From Aporhodopirellula sallentina SM41 (GTDB taxonomy: Bacteria > Planctomycetota > Planctomycetia > Pirellulales > Pirellulaceae): a stretch of DNA of 64,000 nt. The notes beneath the pieces were generated by a model. That model worked only from the letters and a program-made list of their open reading frames with translations, did no database searches and was not told the origin of the DNA. Positions 54,165 through 63,158 of this stretch are shown here, one piece after another. The DNA lies in NCBI RefSeq assembly GCF_000346505.1, contig NZ_ANOH01000274.1, forward strand, positions 19,088 to 83,087. Reading direction: 5' to 3'. The position numbers and the translations under genes were made by a program. The number at the start of each line of letters is the position of its first letter. The first letter of the stretch is position 1.

Positions 54165-55211
54165 CTACAGACCTGTCGCCGTTAGAACACGGCGGGCGAG
54201 GTCGGAATCGTCGCCCGATTCATCCGCCCAATCGGTCTGTTGAATCAACTCTCGTGCCTCGTCGCTGAGCGGCAATCGCCACTGGTCGACGAATAGCGGT
54301 GACAGATCTTGCTTTGCGGCTCGGCAGGCCGTCAACAACCATATCACCGATTGGCGTTTGGCGTTGTCAGGTTTCTGACCGGGTTCGTTTTCGCCGTACG
54401 CAGGCATCTCGTGTAGCGTGTGATAAAACCGCTGTACGAACTCGTCGCCACCATAGTCTCGGCGGAGTCGCAACATCGTCGATGCGTACATCACCGGTTG
54501 ATCACATGGGCCGCGATAGGATCGAATCCGCTGTTGCTTTTCACTCAACGAACCCGAATGCGTCATCGCTGTAATGAAATCGAGATCGGATTTGGCATAG
54601 GCATCGATCGCGTTCTCGATCGCCTGACGTGTCCGCACATCGTTGTCGATCAACTTCAACTCATCCATGCAGCAGTAACGCATGAAAACCGCGTAGCCGG
54701 TTACAAAACAATCGTGCTTCCTGCCGAAGACGTAGTAATTCCGTCCCATTTCGTAGAAGTAATAGTGCGGCATCGCCTGAGCGTTTTGCCGAACCTCTTT
54801 CCAATCCGAAGGAAACTTGCCGACCTCAATGCCCGTGGCGCCAACCATGCCGCAACCCAATCCACAGGTTAAAGAAGCGTTCGGCACCGCCGCGATCGTC
54901 GGTTTGCCCTCATGCGTTTTATAAGGTCTCGGTGTGCGACCGGTGATCTTGTGGTAGTAAGCCCAACCTCGATCGAGATGCCCCAAGAACACTTTCATCG
55001 TATCGGCCGCGAGTTCCTTCTCGGTCGTCAGGAGAACAACCTCTGTCCCCTTCCAAGGATACAATTCGCCCGAAACCTCTTGCTGCGTCCAACGAGCGGG
55101 ATAAAACGCCATCTGTTGATAGTTGATTGCCTCATCAGGAACGTCGAGGGCGTTCGCCGTTCCGGTGGCGAACGTGCAGATCAGACCGCAAAACAGTAGC
55201 ATTTTTTTCAT
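54165..55211 (-). CDS. Secreted protein with degenerate metallopeptidase-like motif
   Basis: A 348-residue protein with a signal peptide (MLLFCGLICTFATGTANALD). A central part (HYYFYEMGRNYYVFG) resembles the HExGHN zinc motif of M60-like gluzincins, but both His positions are Tyr and Arg, so zinc binding is unlikely. Several Cys residues (CGLGCGMVG, RYCCMDE) suggest disulfides. A nearby TEKELAADTMKVFLGHLDRG segment is helical. The comparison with M60 is by eye only; the family is not firmly recognised. Confidence 0.7.
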   Translation of the reverse strand: MKKMLLFCGLICTFATGTANALDVPDEAINYQQMAFYPARWTQQEVSGELYPWKGTEVVLLTTEKELAADTMKVFLGHLDRGWAYYHKITGRTPRPYKTHEGKPTIAAVPNASLTCGLGCGMVGATGIEVGKFPSDWKEVRQNAQAMPHYYFYEMGRNYYVFGRKHDCFVTGYAVFMRYCCMDELKLIDNDVRTRQAIENAIDAYAKSDLDFITAMTHSGSLSEKQQRIRSYRGPCDQPVMYASTMLRLRRDYGGDEFVQRFYHTLHEMPAYGENEPGQKPDNAKRQSVIWLLTACRAAKQDLSPLFVDQWRLPLSDEARELIQQTDWADESGDDSDLARRVLTATGL

Positions 55212-55268
55212 CAGGTAGGCTCATGTCGACAAAAAGGCGGGAGGTGGGATGTCGACGCGAAACCCTTG

Positions 55269-56066
55269 CTACGCGGTTAATTGTTCAATCAACTCGGCGT
55301 GGAGTGCGGGCGTTGCGGCGACACAGAATTTGGGCAACCAGTCGTCAAATTCATCGCCATCATAGCCAGTCAAGACAGCCCCCGCCTCGCGGGCAATCAC
55401 CGTTCCCGCAGCCGAATCCCATGCGGCCACATTAGTGGCCCAATATGCGTCCAAGCGACCGTCGGCCACGTAACACATGTTCAGAGCACACGACCCAAGA
55501 CGCCTCAACGAACGGCATCGTTCCAACACTCGCACGAATCGACCGACTTCCGGCGAGTCAGATGTTACCCCCGCACGGAAGCTGCACGCGACAAGGCTCT
55601 CACTGAGATCTTCCGCCTCACTCGCTTTCATCGGCCGGTCGTTGCACTTTGCCCCCTGACCATCGATCGCCGTGAACCATTCATCACGCGTCGGATCGAA
55701 AATCACACCGAGACGCATTTTGCCTTTCGCATAGAGCGCGATCGAAACGGCAAAACTTTGCAACCGATGCACGTAGTTCACCGTGCCATCGAGAGGATCA
55801 ACAACCCAGCACGGCGGAGCATCATCAGCGCCCTGACGAACCGACTCGAGCGGTTCGGTCTCGCCCTCTTCCTCACCAACGAACGCGTAGTCGGGATATT
55901 TCGACTCGAGAATCTCGCGGATCGCTGCCTGGGCGGCCAGGTCGGCATCGGTCACCAAGTCTTTCGGCCCCTTCTCGCTCACCACTCGGTTTTCGTAGCG
56001 GGCCATCAACTCGCGTGCCCCCGCACGGGCAGCTTCGACGGCGACGTGCAGGTGTTCGTTATCCAT
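55269..56066 (-). CDS. Inositol monophosphatase family protein
   Basis: A 265-residue metal-dependent phosphatase. IMPase motifs: VTDADLAAQ, GEEEGE, the metal site VDPLDGTVNYVHR, and the C-terminal WDSAAGTVIAREAGA. Likely substrates are inositol phosphates or related sugar phosphates such as PAP or fructose 1,6-bisphosphate; the motifs do not choose. The gene begins 5 bases after the kinase stop upstream of it on the same strand, so the two are probably cotranscribed. Confidence 0.92.
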   Translation of the reverse strand: MDNEHLHVAVEAARAGARELMARYENRVVSEKGPKDLVTDADLAAQAAIREILESKYPDYAFVGEEEGETEPLESVRQGADDAPPCWVVDPLDGTVNYVHRLQSFAVSIALYAKGKMRLGVIFDPTRDEWFTAIDGQGAKCNDRPMKASEAEDLSESLVACSFRAGVTSDSPEVGRFVRVLERCRSLRRLGSCALNMCYVADGRLDAYWATNVAAWDSAAGTVIAREAGAVLTGYDGDEFDDWLPKFCVAATPALHAELIEQLTA

Positions 56067-56071
56067 GGAAT

Positions 56072-57193
56072 TCAGTCGTTCTCAAGATGTCGTAGCTCTT
56101 CGAGCCAATGACGAATGTCATTGTCGTACTCGGTCGACATGTTACTGAGAGTTAACTGACGATGGAACGCCGCCGCTCCGCCTTGTTCCACATGTTCGGC
56201 CTCTTCGGCACTGATAAATCGTCGCGTCGGGTCGGGAGCGATCAAACCGCGAAGAAAGTTCATCAATAATTGATTCCTCAGCACCTCTTCGGGCAAAATC
56301 CGTTCGAGGTTCTTGGGCAGCTCCCACTTCGCCTTCAGGAAGTCAGCCAAACTCGTCAAACCCGAGCATGGGTTCACACCGGCGAGCAATTCGATGAGCA
56401 CATACCCGAGACTGGCGAGGTCGCTCCGCGGAGTCGCCGGTCGGTTCTCCAACACCTCCGGCGCCGCGTAGATCGGCGTGCACTCCCGATCGCTCGGCGG
56501 ATTGCGATAGTCGATCGACGACCCCATGTCGATCAGCTTTGCATGACCACTGCGTTTGAGCATGATGTTTGCGGGCTTCACATCACCGTGAACAATGCCC
56601 TCGCGATGCAGCGCAGCCAACGCGGCGAGACACTCACGAACGATCGCCACTGCAACGCCCGCCTTGAAACGCGACTGCTCGACGCCCTCAGTCATGATCA
56701 CGTCATTGATGTAACGCCATCGTTTCGGATGAACGTAATCACGCAGCAGTTCGAGGCACTGCGGCATCACTAACTGACGCAAATCGTAGCCGTCGATCCA
56801 CTCCATCAACATCACACGGATGCGATCCCGCTCGAAGAAGTTCTGCACATCGAGCAAATTGTCATGCTGGATCATCGCGACGCGGGCAGCAATCGACGCC
56901 ACCCGGTGCATCGCCTCGTCGTAGGCGCGAGCGTCCTTGAAACGTTCCGGCGAGAAGATCTTCATCGCGACCGGAACGGTGAAACTGTCCGTGCCCCGAT
57001 ACTCCGTCAAATACACCTCGCCCTGACCGCCACGGCCGAGCATTCGCAGCAGCCGATAGTGGCCGGTCCACGAAACCTTTCGGTCGCGAGTCAGTTCGTC
57101 ATACCGACTGACGAGCTTCGGATCGCTCGTCTGAGACTGAGCACCGAGATAGGTGATCGTCGGAGTGGGTTCGTAACGCGTAGTCGCTGGCAT
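56072..57193 (-). CDS. Serine/threonine protein kinase-like protein (HGD, DMG variant)
   Basis: About 373 residues from the Met at 57193; a Met at 57301 is in frame. Kinase motifs: LGRGGQGEVYLTEY, VAMKIFS, catalytic loop HGDVKPANIM (HRD Arg replaced by Gly), IDMGSS where DFG is usual, and YAAPEVLENRP. Catalytic Asp and Lys remain, so activity is possible, but Arg-dependent activation-loop control is lost. No transmembrane segment is seen; the tail is short and charged. It precedes the inositol monophosphatase gene. Confidence 0.9.
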   Translation of the reverse strand: MPATTRYEPTPTITYLGAQSQTSDPKLVSRYDELTRDRKVSWTGHYRLLRMLGRGGQGEVYLTEYRGTDSFTVPVAMKIFSPERFKDARAYDEAMHRVASIAARVAMIQHDNLLDVQNFFERDRIRVMLMEWIDGYDLRQLVMPQCLELLRDYVHPKRWRYINDVIMTEGVEQSRFKAGVAVAIVRECLAALAALHREGIVHGDVKPANIMLKRSGHAKLIDMGSSIDYRNPPSDRECTPIYAAPEVLENRPATPRSDLASLGYVLIELLAGVNPCSGLTSLADFLKAKWELPKNLERILPEEVLRNQLLMNFLRGLIAPDPTRRFISAEEAEHVEQGGAAAFHRQLTLSNMSTEYDNDIRHWLEELRHLEND

Positions 57194-57392
57194 GGCTAAT
57201 GGGCCGATTGTGGCGGCTTCCCTGACACCGTGATTGGTACGCAGCCCACTGACCTGCACAGGAGCATGTGGGGCTGCGGATCCTGGGGACAAATGCAACA
57301 ACTAGACGCGTCGTCGTGGAATGAAACCCGCAAACATGTCCCGCAGGATTTGTGCAGTATAGTCACACCTAGCGGTGAAGACGAACCAACGT

Positions 57393-58472
57393 TCACGTGA
57401 GCAAATTGATCACTCTTCCCATATCCTCCGGTAAGGGTGCAGTAAACGTCATTTCCTTCTGAGTTTGCGGATTCACGAGCGTCAACTGATAGGCGTGCAG
57501 TGCCTGCCGATCCAAAATAACCTCGTCCGGATCACCTCCCTGTTGGCCGGTTCGATCCCCTTGCGACGCCAAACCGGTTCCACCCGCCGCCTTCGCCAAC
57601 CCGGCACGCGTCAACACGGCATGCCCCGCATAGAGCCGGTCACACAGAATCGGGCAACCAATGTGTGCCATATGGACACGGATTTGGTGCGTCCGGCCGG
57701 TTTTTGGTGACACCTTCACCTGAGTCACGCGTCCGTGCCGACTGATCACCTCGTAGAACGTCGAGGCGGGTTTGCTCGACTCGTGGTTTTCACGAATCGC
57801 TTGCTTATCACGCTGATACGGGTGTCGGCCGATCGGCGCACGAACCCAGTCTCGGTCACGATCGAGCCGTCCGGCGGTCAACGCCAAGTAGGTTTTCTGC
57901 ACTAAACGGTCGTGCCACTGAGCCGACAGGTGCAGATGCACGGCGTTGTTCTTCGCCACCACGATCACGCCGCTAGTGTCGCGGTCGAGGCGGTGGACGA
58001 TCCCAGGTCGAGTCGGACCACCGACATCCGATAGAGACTGAAACCGAAAAGCCAACGCACTGGTCAACGTCCCGGTCCAGTTACCGCGAGCCGGATGAAC
58101 GACCATGCCCGCCGGTTTATTGATGACGACCATGCCATCGTCTTCGTAGAGAATATCCAGCGGGATGTTCTCCGGGACGGTATCGTCACTCGCCGGAACA
58201 GGAAGCCGAAAGCGAACGTTCTGCCCGGATCGCACTTTGAAACTCGGCCGGACAATGCGTCCGTCGATCTCGGCGGCGTCATTCTGCACCGCGGCGCGGA
58301 TTTGCGATCGGCTGTATCCGTCACAAACCTGCGTCAGAAAAAGATCGATCCGAAGACCGTCTGCGGTCTCCGGCACGGTGAAAGAACGTATCGCCTCACC
58401 GTTTTCTTCGATCGGATTGCTCGGCAACTGACCATGCCGCGGAGCATTTTCATTCTCAGACGATGCGTTCAA
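57393..58472 (-). CDS. rluD: 23S rRNA pseudouridine synthase, RluD family
   Basis: A 359-residue RluA/RluD-type enzyme. An S4 RNA-binding domain comes first (LRIDLFLTQVCDGYSRSQIR), then the catalytic core with HRLDRDTSGVIVVAK (catalytic Asp) and KTGRTHQIRVHMAHIGCPIL. It converts uridines of the 23S rRNA helix 69 region in known members. The start is TTG, overlapping the stop of the upstream gene as TTGA, so it is translationally coupled. An insertion around residues 305-325 (GGTGLASQGDRTGQQGG) is not usual. Confidence 0.92.
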   Translation of the reverse strand: MNASSENENAPRHGQLPSNPIEENGEAIRSFTVPETADGLRIDLFLTQVCDGYSRSQIRAAVQNDAAEIDGRIVRPSFKVRSGQNVRFRLPVPASDDTVPENIPLDILYEDDGMVVINKPAGMVVHPARGNWTGTLTSALAFRFQSLSDVGGPTRPGIVHRLDRDTSGVIVVAKNNAVHLHLSAQWHDRLVQKTYLALTAGRLDRDRDWVRAPIGRHPYQRDKQAIRENHESSKPASTFYEVISRHGRVTQVKVSPKTGRTHQIRVHMAHIGCPILCDRLYAGHAVLTRAGLAKAAGGTGLASQGDRTGQQGGDPDEVILDRQALHAYQLTLVNPQTQKEMTFTAPLPEDMGRVINLLT

Positions 58473-59431
58473 GAATTCGACGCTGCGGAGCCTTCGCCCG
58501 CATCGCTTTCCTCGGTAACGTCGGCCTCGGGCGTCTGAGCGGCTTCTTCGCTCGACTCCGTCACGGTTTCTTCGCTGGACTCCATCGCGGGCTCTTCGCT
58601 CGCCTCTGCCGTGGGTTCTTCTGATGAGGACTCTGTTTCGGTCTCATCTTCAACCGTCGCATCTTCTTCGGTTTCCTGAGCGGGCTCTTCTTCACTCATT
58701 TCTGATTCGGAAGTTTCGTCTTCCGATGCGTCGGTTTCGATCTCAGGGAAGTCGAGATCGGGCAAGTCGGGCAGCATTTGGTCCGACGGCAACGACGGTG
58801 GCAAACTCGGATCCGCTGGCGAGAAATCCTGTTCACCGAACCACGCCAAAAACTCTTTCGAGGCCGGTTTGGACAAAATTTCGATCCGGTTTTGAGCCTC
58901 TTCCACCATCGCGTCCGATTCGCTCGCGGCCATCACGGCTTCGTAGTTGGAGATCGCGTCGTCCGTGTTGCCCAGCGCTTCGGCAATTCGAGCCAACCCG
59001 AAATGGGCTCGCGACTGAATCACAGGCTCATTGCTGAGCGAAATTGCTTCGTTGTACGCCGAACTGGCTTCATCGAGCAGCTCTTCCGCTTCATCGCGAC
59101 TCGTGAACAGGGCGTTCATCCCCGCACCCATCTTCTGGCTGCCCTGGTAAAGGCGTGACCACGCAGCCATGGGCGTGTTCGGGTAACTCGCCGCAACGGC
59201 AGCCAAGATCTCGCTGTCACCCCGGATGGAGCCTTCAATCAGTTGGTAGGTCGCATCGCTGCGTTTTTCGGTCTGAGTGCTCGAGTAGAACCCCCAACCG
59301 AGCAAACCGATGAACCCAGCGGCAACGGCAGCCGCGATCGGTTTGGAATACGGATCGATCCTCTTGTTGATCTTGTCGAGGGCGTGGGCTAGCTCGTTCT
59401 CCTGGAGTTCATGGCGTCGCTCGCTGTTCAT
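58469..59431 (-). CDS. YfgM-like membrane-anchored protein with acidic tail
   Basis: About 320 residues from the Met at 59431 (a Met at 59446 is in frame). One transmembrane segment (PIAAAVAAGFIGLLGWGFYS) follows a charged cytoplasmic N-terminus; TPR-like helices come next (ARIAEALGNTDDAISNYEAV). The last 110 residues are almost entirely Glu, Ser, Asp, Thr and Ala (repeats such as SSEE, TESSEEA), so very acidic. This resembles YfgM/BamD-like tetratricopeptide proteins of the envelope. Its stop overlaps the rluD start. Confidence 0.75.
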   Translation of the reverse strand: MNSERRHELQENELAHALDKINKRIDPYSKPIAAAVAAGFIGLLGWGFYSSTQTEKRSDATYQLIEGSIRGDSEILAAVAASYPNTPMAAWSRLYQGSQKMGAGMNALFTSRDEAEELLDEASSAYNEAISLSNEPVIQSRAHFGLARIAEALGNTDDAISNYEAVMAASESDAMVEEAQNRIEILSKPASKEFLAWFGEQDFSPADPSLPPSLPSDQMLPDLPDLDFPEIETDASEDETSESEMSEEEPAQETEEDATVEDETETESSSEEPTAEASEEPAMESSEETVTESSEEAAQTPEADVTEESDAGEGSAASNS

Positions 59432-59735
59432 GGGTGGTCGGTCCAAAGCCGTTAGAGAAAAATTCCGTTAAACCGGCGCGCAAATGACGCCATTTGAGGT
59501 GCGGGAGTATAGAAACGTCGCAAAGTAAGCGTCAAGGCAATCATCCGCATCCTACCGATCACGCCGGTCATGCCATCTCTCCGGCCACGAGGGGCCAACA
59601 AGAGCGAAATCGATGGCAGGCGTTTGGCGTTACGCTCAGTATGCGCGTTCATTTGTGATGTAGATTTCTGTGGGCGAACCTCGTTCGATCCATCCCTTCA
59701 AAAACAACTCATCGCAGTAGCTAGCGGGCATTTTT
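59432..59735. other. Divergent intergenic region
   Basis: A 304-base region between the YfgM-like gene and the mini-prepilin ORF. An open frame from 59570 joins the response regulator gene but reads as Arg/Cys-rich low complexity and is not credited. Confidence 0.5.
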
Positions 59736-59885
59736 ATGGCTTCTGTCTCATCCAGCCGAAACGGCAATCACAAAGATCGCTTCCCAGACGGAACGATGGT
59801 GACCGAAATTGTGGTCGCGGTCGTGATGGTGGGCGTGATCACCGCGATCGCCGCCCCGCGCCTTTTTGGTGCGATTCCTTTTTGA
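59736..59885 (+). CDS. Mini-prepilin-like protein (49 residues)
   Basis: This short ORF encodes a polar leader ending DRFPDG, then TMVTEIVVAVVMVGVITAIA and APRLFGAIPF before the stop. That is the type IV prepilin N-terminus: Gly19 at -1, Glu24 at +5, then a hydrophobic helix ending in the AAPRLF pattern. No globular domain follows, so it would be only a membrane helix after cleavage. The response regulator starts 11 bases after its stop. It could be a remnant of a truncated pilin gene or a real small pilin-like partner. Confidence 0.6.
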   Translation: MASVSSSRNGNHKDRFPDGTMVTEIVVAVVMVGVITAIAAPRLFGAIPF

Positions 59886-59896
59886 GCGAGAAATCA

Positions 59897-60379
59897 ATGC
59901 TTCATCCGAACCCGCCTACGATCCTGATCGCCGAGGACGACCCTGTTTTCCGGCGTCTGATGCACTTCACGCTGGACCAGGAGGGATATCGTGTCCTCAC
60001 CGCACCGGACGGTGAACAGGCGTGGCAACGGCTCCAGGAAGGCGATGTGGACCTGTTGGTGACCGACCACCAAATGCCGCAGTGCAGCGGTATCGAACTG
60101 CTGCATCGGATTCGAACCGCCGCTAGCGAAGGCAATTCGCTCGTTTCGACCGCCGTTCTTTGCACGGCCAAAGGATTCGAACTCGACTGCGGGCAACTCC
60201 AGGAGGAATTCGGGCTCCTGGCGGTGATGGGAAAACCGTTTAGCCCGAAACAACTCACGCGAATGATCAACGGTCATTTCGCCCCCTTGTTGGCGAACCA
60301 TCCCGAGGCGCCCAAGCCGGTCGCGGCGAAACCCTGGGGGGGTGTGGGGGGGAGATCTCCACCATCTAGACTCTCCTAG
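59897..60379 (+). CDS. Single-domain response regulator
   Basis: The ATG at 59897 starts about 160 residues beginning HPNPPTILIAEDDPVFRR. The receiver domain is complete: acidic pair EDD, phospho-acceptor Asp in LLVTDHQMP, Thr in VLCTAKGF, and Lys in VMGKPFSP. There is no output domain; the tail is Gly/Pro/Ser-rich. It probably works as a CheY-like or kinase-associated protein. It is 11 bases after the mini-prepilin ORF, so they may be one transcript. Confidence 0.9.
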   Translation: MLHPNPPTILIAEDDPVFRRLMHFTLDQEGYRVLTAPDGEQAWQRLQEGDVDLLVTDHQMPQCSGIELLHRIRTAASEGNSLVSTAVLCTAKGFELDCGQLQEEFGLLAVMGKPFSPKQLTRMINGHFAPLLANHPEAPKPVAAKPWGGVGGRSPPSRLS

Positions 60380-60701
60380 CGGCTATCCGAACGATCCAAT
60401 CGGTGCCCCCAAACGACAAACTTCGCCATTTCTGGCAATAAAACATCAACAAACCCCCCGCCAGGGGGTGTAGTCGTGATTCTCGCGTAGCTACATTGTG
60501 ACTCACGTCAATCACACCAGGCTCTCCTTCGGGGGGCTCGACGTGAGCGGTGTTTTTTTCGGTGATTTTTGCCGTCTTATCGGCGACATCCTGATCATGA
60601 GTCCACCGGGCTCGTACACCGCCATTTCAGCCTTTTGGGTGAGAGTGATTGCGTGCGTGAGACTGGAAATCACTGATCTTTGAAAGTTGGATGTCTCCCT
60701 G
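60380..60701. other. Intergenic region, 322 bases
   Basis: A C-rich then G-rich stretch near 60454-60471 can form a short stem and might end the response regulator transcript. A 61-residue open frame (60498-60683) has no coding support. Nothing else is seen. Confidence 0.5.
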
Positions 60702-61478
60702 ATGTGCTTGCTAGCTGTTCAGTATCGTTTGGTCCCCGAAAGTCCCATTCTTGTCGCGGCCAACCGCGAGGAGTACGTCGATCGACCGAGTCAAACTCCG
60801 TCGATTCAATCGGGTAAACCTCGTGTTCTTTGTGGGATTGACCAAAAGGCCGGTGGCACTTGGTTAGGGGTAAATCAAAACGGTCTGTTCGTCGGTTTAA
60901 CCAACCGAGCAACCGCAACGCCTCTCTTTGGACAACGTTCCCGCGGCCAACTCGCGATGGACCTCTTGCGATGCACCTCGTCGCGTCGAGCACTCGAAAA
61001 AGCTCAAACTGAGTTCGCGAAGAACCGCTACGAAGGCTGCAACATCATCATCGCGGACGCCAAAGCGGGTTTCGCGATTCACGCCGACGAACGCCAAGAA
61101 GTCGTCGAACTGCAAGAAGGACTCAACATCATCGGGGCCAGAAACCTCAACGACCCGGATGATCCTCGCGTGCAACTCGCACGACGCTTGCTAACCCTTC
61201 AAACGCTCGACTCGCCGGTGAAGTTCCTCGCGGTCGCCAGTAAAGTCTTCGCACGTGCCCCGGTAGGCCCCGGCCGACCGAGCATGGTCGTACGCAACGG
61301 CGACTATGCGACTGTGTGCAGCACGCTGATCGCACTCGGTGTGAAACCTCGCGACGCCATCTACCAGTTCAGCAACGGTGCTCCGGACCGCAACAAGTAC
61401 GAGGACTATTCGCCAATGCTGCGTGACATCCTCAGCCGCGGACTCCGAGAAGCCCGCACGAAGGCAAAGGTCTCCTAA
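60702..61478 (+). CDS. TANGO2/NRDE-family protein
   Basis: A 258-residue protein. The start at 60702 is preferred over 60687 because it exposes Cys at position 2 (MCLLAVQYR), the expected nucleophile of this Ntn-hydrolase-like family. The signature LVAANREEYVDRPS and the following GGTWLGVNQNGLFVGLTNR match NRDE/TANGO2 proteins. Eukaryotic TANGO2 has been linked to haem or lipid handling; the bacterial role is not established. Confidence 0.9.
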   Translation: MCLLAVQYRLVPESPILVAANREEYVDRPSQTPSIQSGKPRVLCGIDQKAGGTWLGVNQNGLFVGLTNRATATPLFGQRSRGQLAMDLLRCTSSRRALEKAQTEFAKNRYEGCNIIIADAKAGFAIHADERQEVVELQEGLNIIGARNLNDPDDPRVQLARRLLTLQTLDSPVKFLAVASKVFARAPVGPGRPSMVVRNGDYATVCSTLIALGVKPRDAIYQFSNGAPDRNKYEDYSPMLRDILSRGLREARTKAKVS

Positions 61479-61492
61479 GCAGCGAGACCTTT
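61466..61492 (+). terminator. Hairpin over the stop codon of the TANGO2 gene
   Basis: AAAGGTCTC (61466-61474) pairs with GAGACCTTT (61484-61492) across a 9-base loop that includes the stop codon; it lies between convergent genes. The short T-run makes terminator function plausible in either direction. Confidence 0.4.
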
Positions 61493-61625
61493 CTCGCTCA
61501 GGCAACTCCGCAAAGAGAATGCCTGCCCCTTTTCGCAGGAACCGACCTGCCAAAAGGGGCCATCCATCACAGAAGTGGACATCCATCTCGACAGCGGGCA
61601 TTGATAGCGTGCCGCCTGCAACCCG

Positions 61626-63056
61626 TCACTTCTGCAACTTGGCTTTGACCGCCTTCAGCAGCTCGCGCTCTTCGCGTGCTTTGTAGAACGGGTCCAACGG
61701 ATAGCAACCGCTGACAATCCCTTCCCGCGGCGCTGTCGTGCAATCACTGAACGTGCGACAGACCTTCTTTCGCTGCCAATTGTTCCCTGCAATTACATCG
61801 GCAGGCAAATCAGGATACGAGAGCACCATTCGCCCCAAGCCGATGGAATCTGCCATCTCTCGCTCCACCACCGCCTGCGCGACGTTCGGGAGATAATCTT
61901 GCAGATACGTGTATCCCGATCCGATGAACAACATCTCGGGATGCTGTTTCTTCGACTCCGCCACCGCTAGGATTTGTCGCGCGACCCCGACCAATGGATC
62001 TTCCGGTGGTTGGTATCCGTCACTCGGTGGGAAGAACGCTGGCCTTTGGATATGGGGGTTGTAGTAGGGACTGCCGGCAGTCGTGCAAACCATGCGAATG
62101 CCAATCCGGTACATCAACTCGAGCAACCGCGATGGCTCGGACAAATCCATTCCATCGCCCGTCGAATTCCCCCCAAACGTTTTACGTGGTTCGTTGCCCG
62201 GTTCAGGAACACCAATACGATCCTCGCCGGGACAATACGGAACAAAGTCAAACACGCTCAGTCGAACACCGATGTTCAACCCGTTCGTTGCCCCACGAAT
62301 TCCCTCGACGATATCGCTCAAAAAACGTGTCCGATTCTCAAAGCTACCGCCGTAGCGACCTGGACGATCCACGCCGGCCAACAGTTCATGACCGAGGTAG
62401 CCGTGACAGTGCTTCACATCGACAAAGGTAAATCCTGCACGTTCGGCTTCGACAGCAGCAACAATGAAGTCATCGGTCAGTTGCTTTAGTTCATCATCCG
62501 TAAAGATTGCCGTATCATCTTCGACACCCACGCGACGGTCGAGCACAACGTTACGCTGAACCGTTCTCGGTTCCGGGCGTTTCTTTTCGTTCGGACGGGA
62601 ATATCGACCGGAGTGCGTTAACTGCAAACCGACCATCAAATCATTGCTGTTCCCAAAGTGCTCTTCGTGCGTCTGGACCAACTCTTGACGCAGCGATGCG
62701 ATCTCCCCGCAGTTCGCCTTGGTCATCAACAACTGGTTCGGGTTGGCACGCCCATCGTGGCGTACCGCCACCGCCTCTCCACCCCAAATCAGCTTCGCAC
62801 CACTGAGACCAAAATTTTGCCAACGGCGACGCGTTAAATCGGTCGGTTTCCCATCGGGTGTTCCGTCCCATCCCTCCATGGGCAGAATGCAAAAGCGATT
62901 CCCGATCGATTGGTCATGCACCTGCAATGAACGGCCGAGAGGTGACTGCGGCCCAGTTTGCACTTCTTCGTCAAACGGAAGATCAATGCTCGAATCGGCC
63001 AAGTGACGACAGAACGCCTCGCCATTTTTCAGGCTAGCAACACGTGGGTAACTCAT
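61626..63056 (-). CDS. OYE-family NADH:flavin oxidoreductase
   Basis: A 476-residue FMN TIM-barrel protein of the old yellow enzyme/2,4-dienoyl-CoA reductase group. Features: NRFCILPMEGWDG near the start, GLQLTHSGRYSRP (His/Arg of the active site), HCHGYLGHELL, and a long flavin-phosphate region with GIRMVCTTAGSPYYNPH. The C-terminal FAD/NAD domain of dienoyl-CoA reductases is absent, but three Cys residues remain near the end (KKVCRTFSDCTT, SGCYPLD) at the place where the iron-sulfur cluster of that group would lie. The substrate is unknown. Confidence 0.88.
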   Translation of the reverse strand: MSYPRVASLKNGEAFCRHLADSSIDLPFDEEVQTGPQSPLGRSLQVHDQSIGNRFCILPMEGWDGTPDGKPTDLTRRRWQNFGLSGAKLIWGGEAVAVRHDGRANPNQLLMTKANCGEIASLRQELVQTHEEHFGNSNDLMVGLQLTHSGRYSRPNEKKRPEPRTVQRNVVLDRRVGVEDDTAIFTDDELKQLTDDFIVAAVEAERAGFTFVDVKHCHGYLGHELLAGVDRPGRYGGSFENRTRFLSDIVEGIRGATNGLNIGVRLSVFDFVPYCPGEDRIGVPEPGNEPRKTFGGNSTGDGMDLSEPSRLLELMYRIGIRMVCTTAGSPYYNPHIQRPAFFPPSDGYQPPEDPLVGVARQILAVAESKKQHPEMLFIGSGYTYLQDYLPNVAQAVVEREMADSIGLGRMVLSYPDLPADVIAGNNWQRKKVCRTFSDCTTAPREGIVSGCYPLDPFYKAREERELLKAVKAKLQK

Positions 63057-63158
63057 CGGGGATTTCGATTAGAAAAAGAAAAACGTTAGTCCATACATTT
63101 CTTCCAGCATAACCTAACGCAATTCATTTCTTTAGTGGCGGTCGGGGCCGAGATTGAA

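Noticed and set aside
59570..59896. N-terminal extension of the response regulator
   Set aside because: The translation is Arg/Cys/Asp-rich and overlaps the mini-prepilin ORF in another frame; the receiver domain begins right at 59897.
60498..60683. 61-codon frame upstream of the TANGO2 gene
   Set aside because: No ribosome site, no family features, and placed in the likely promoter region.
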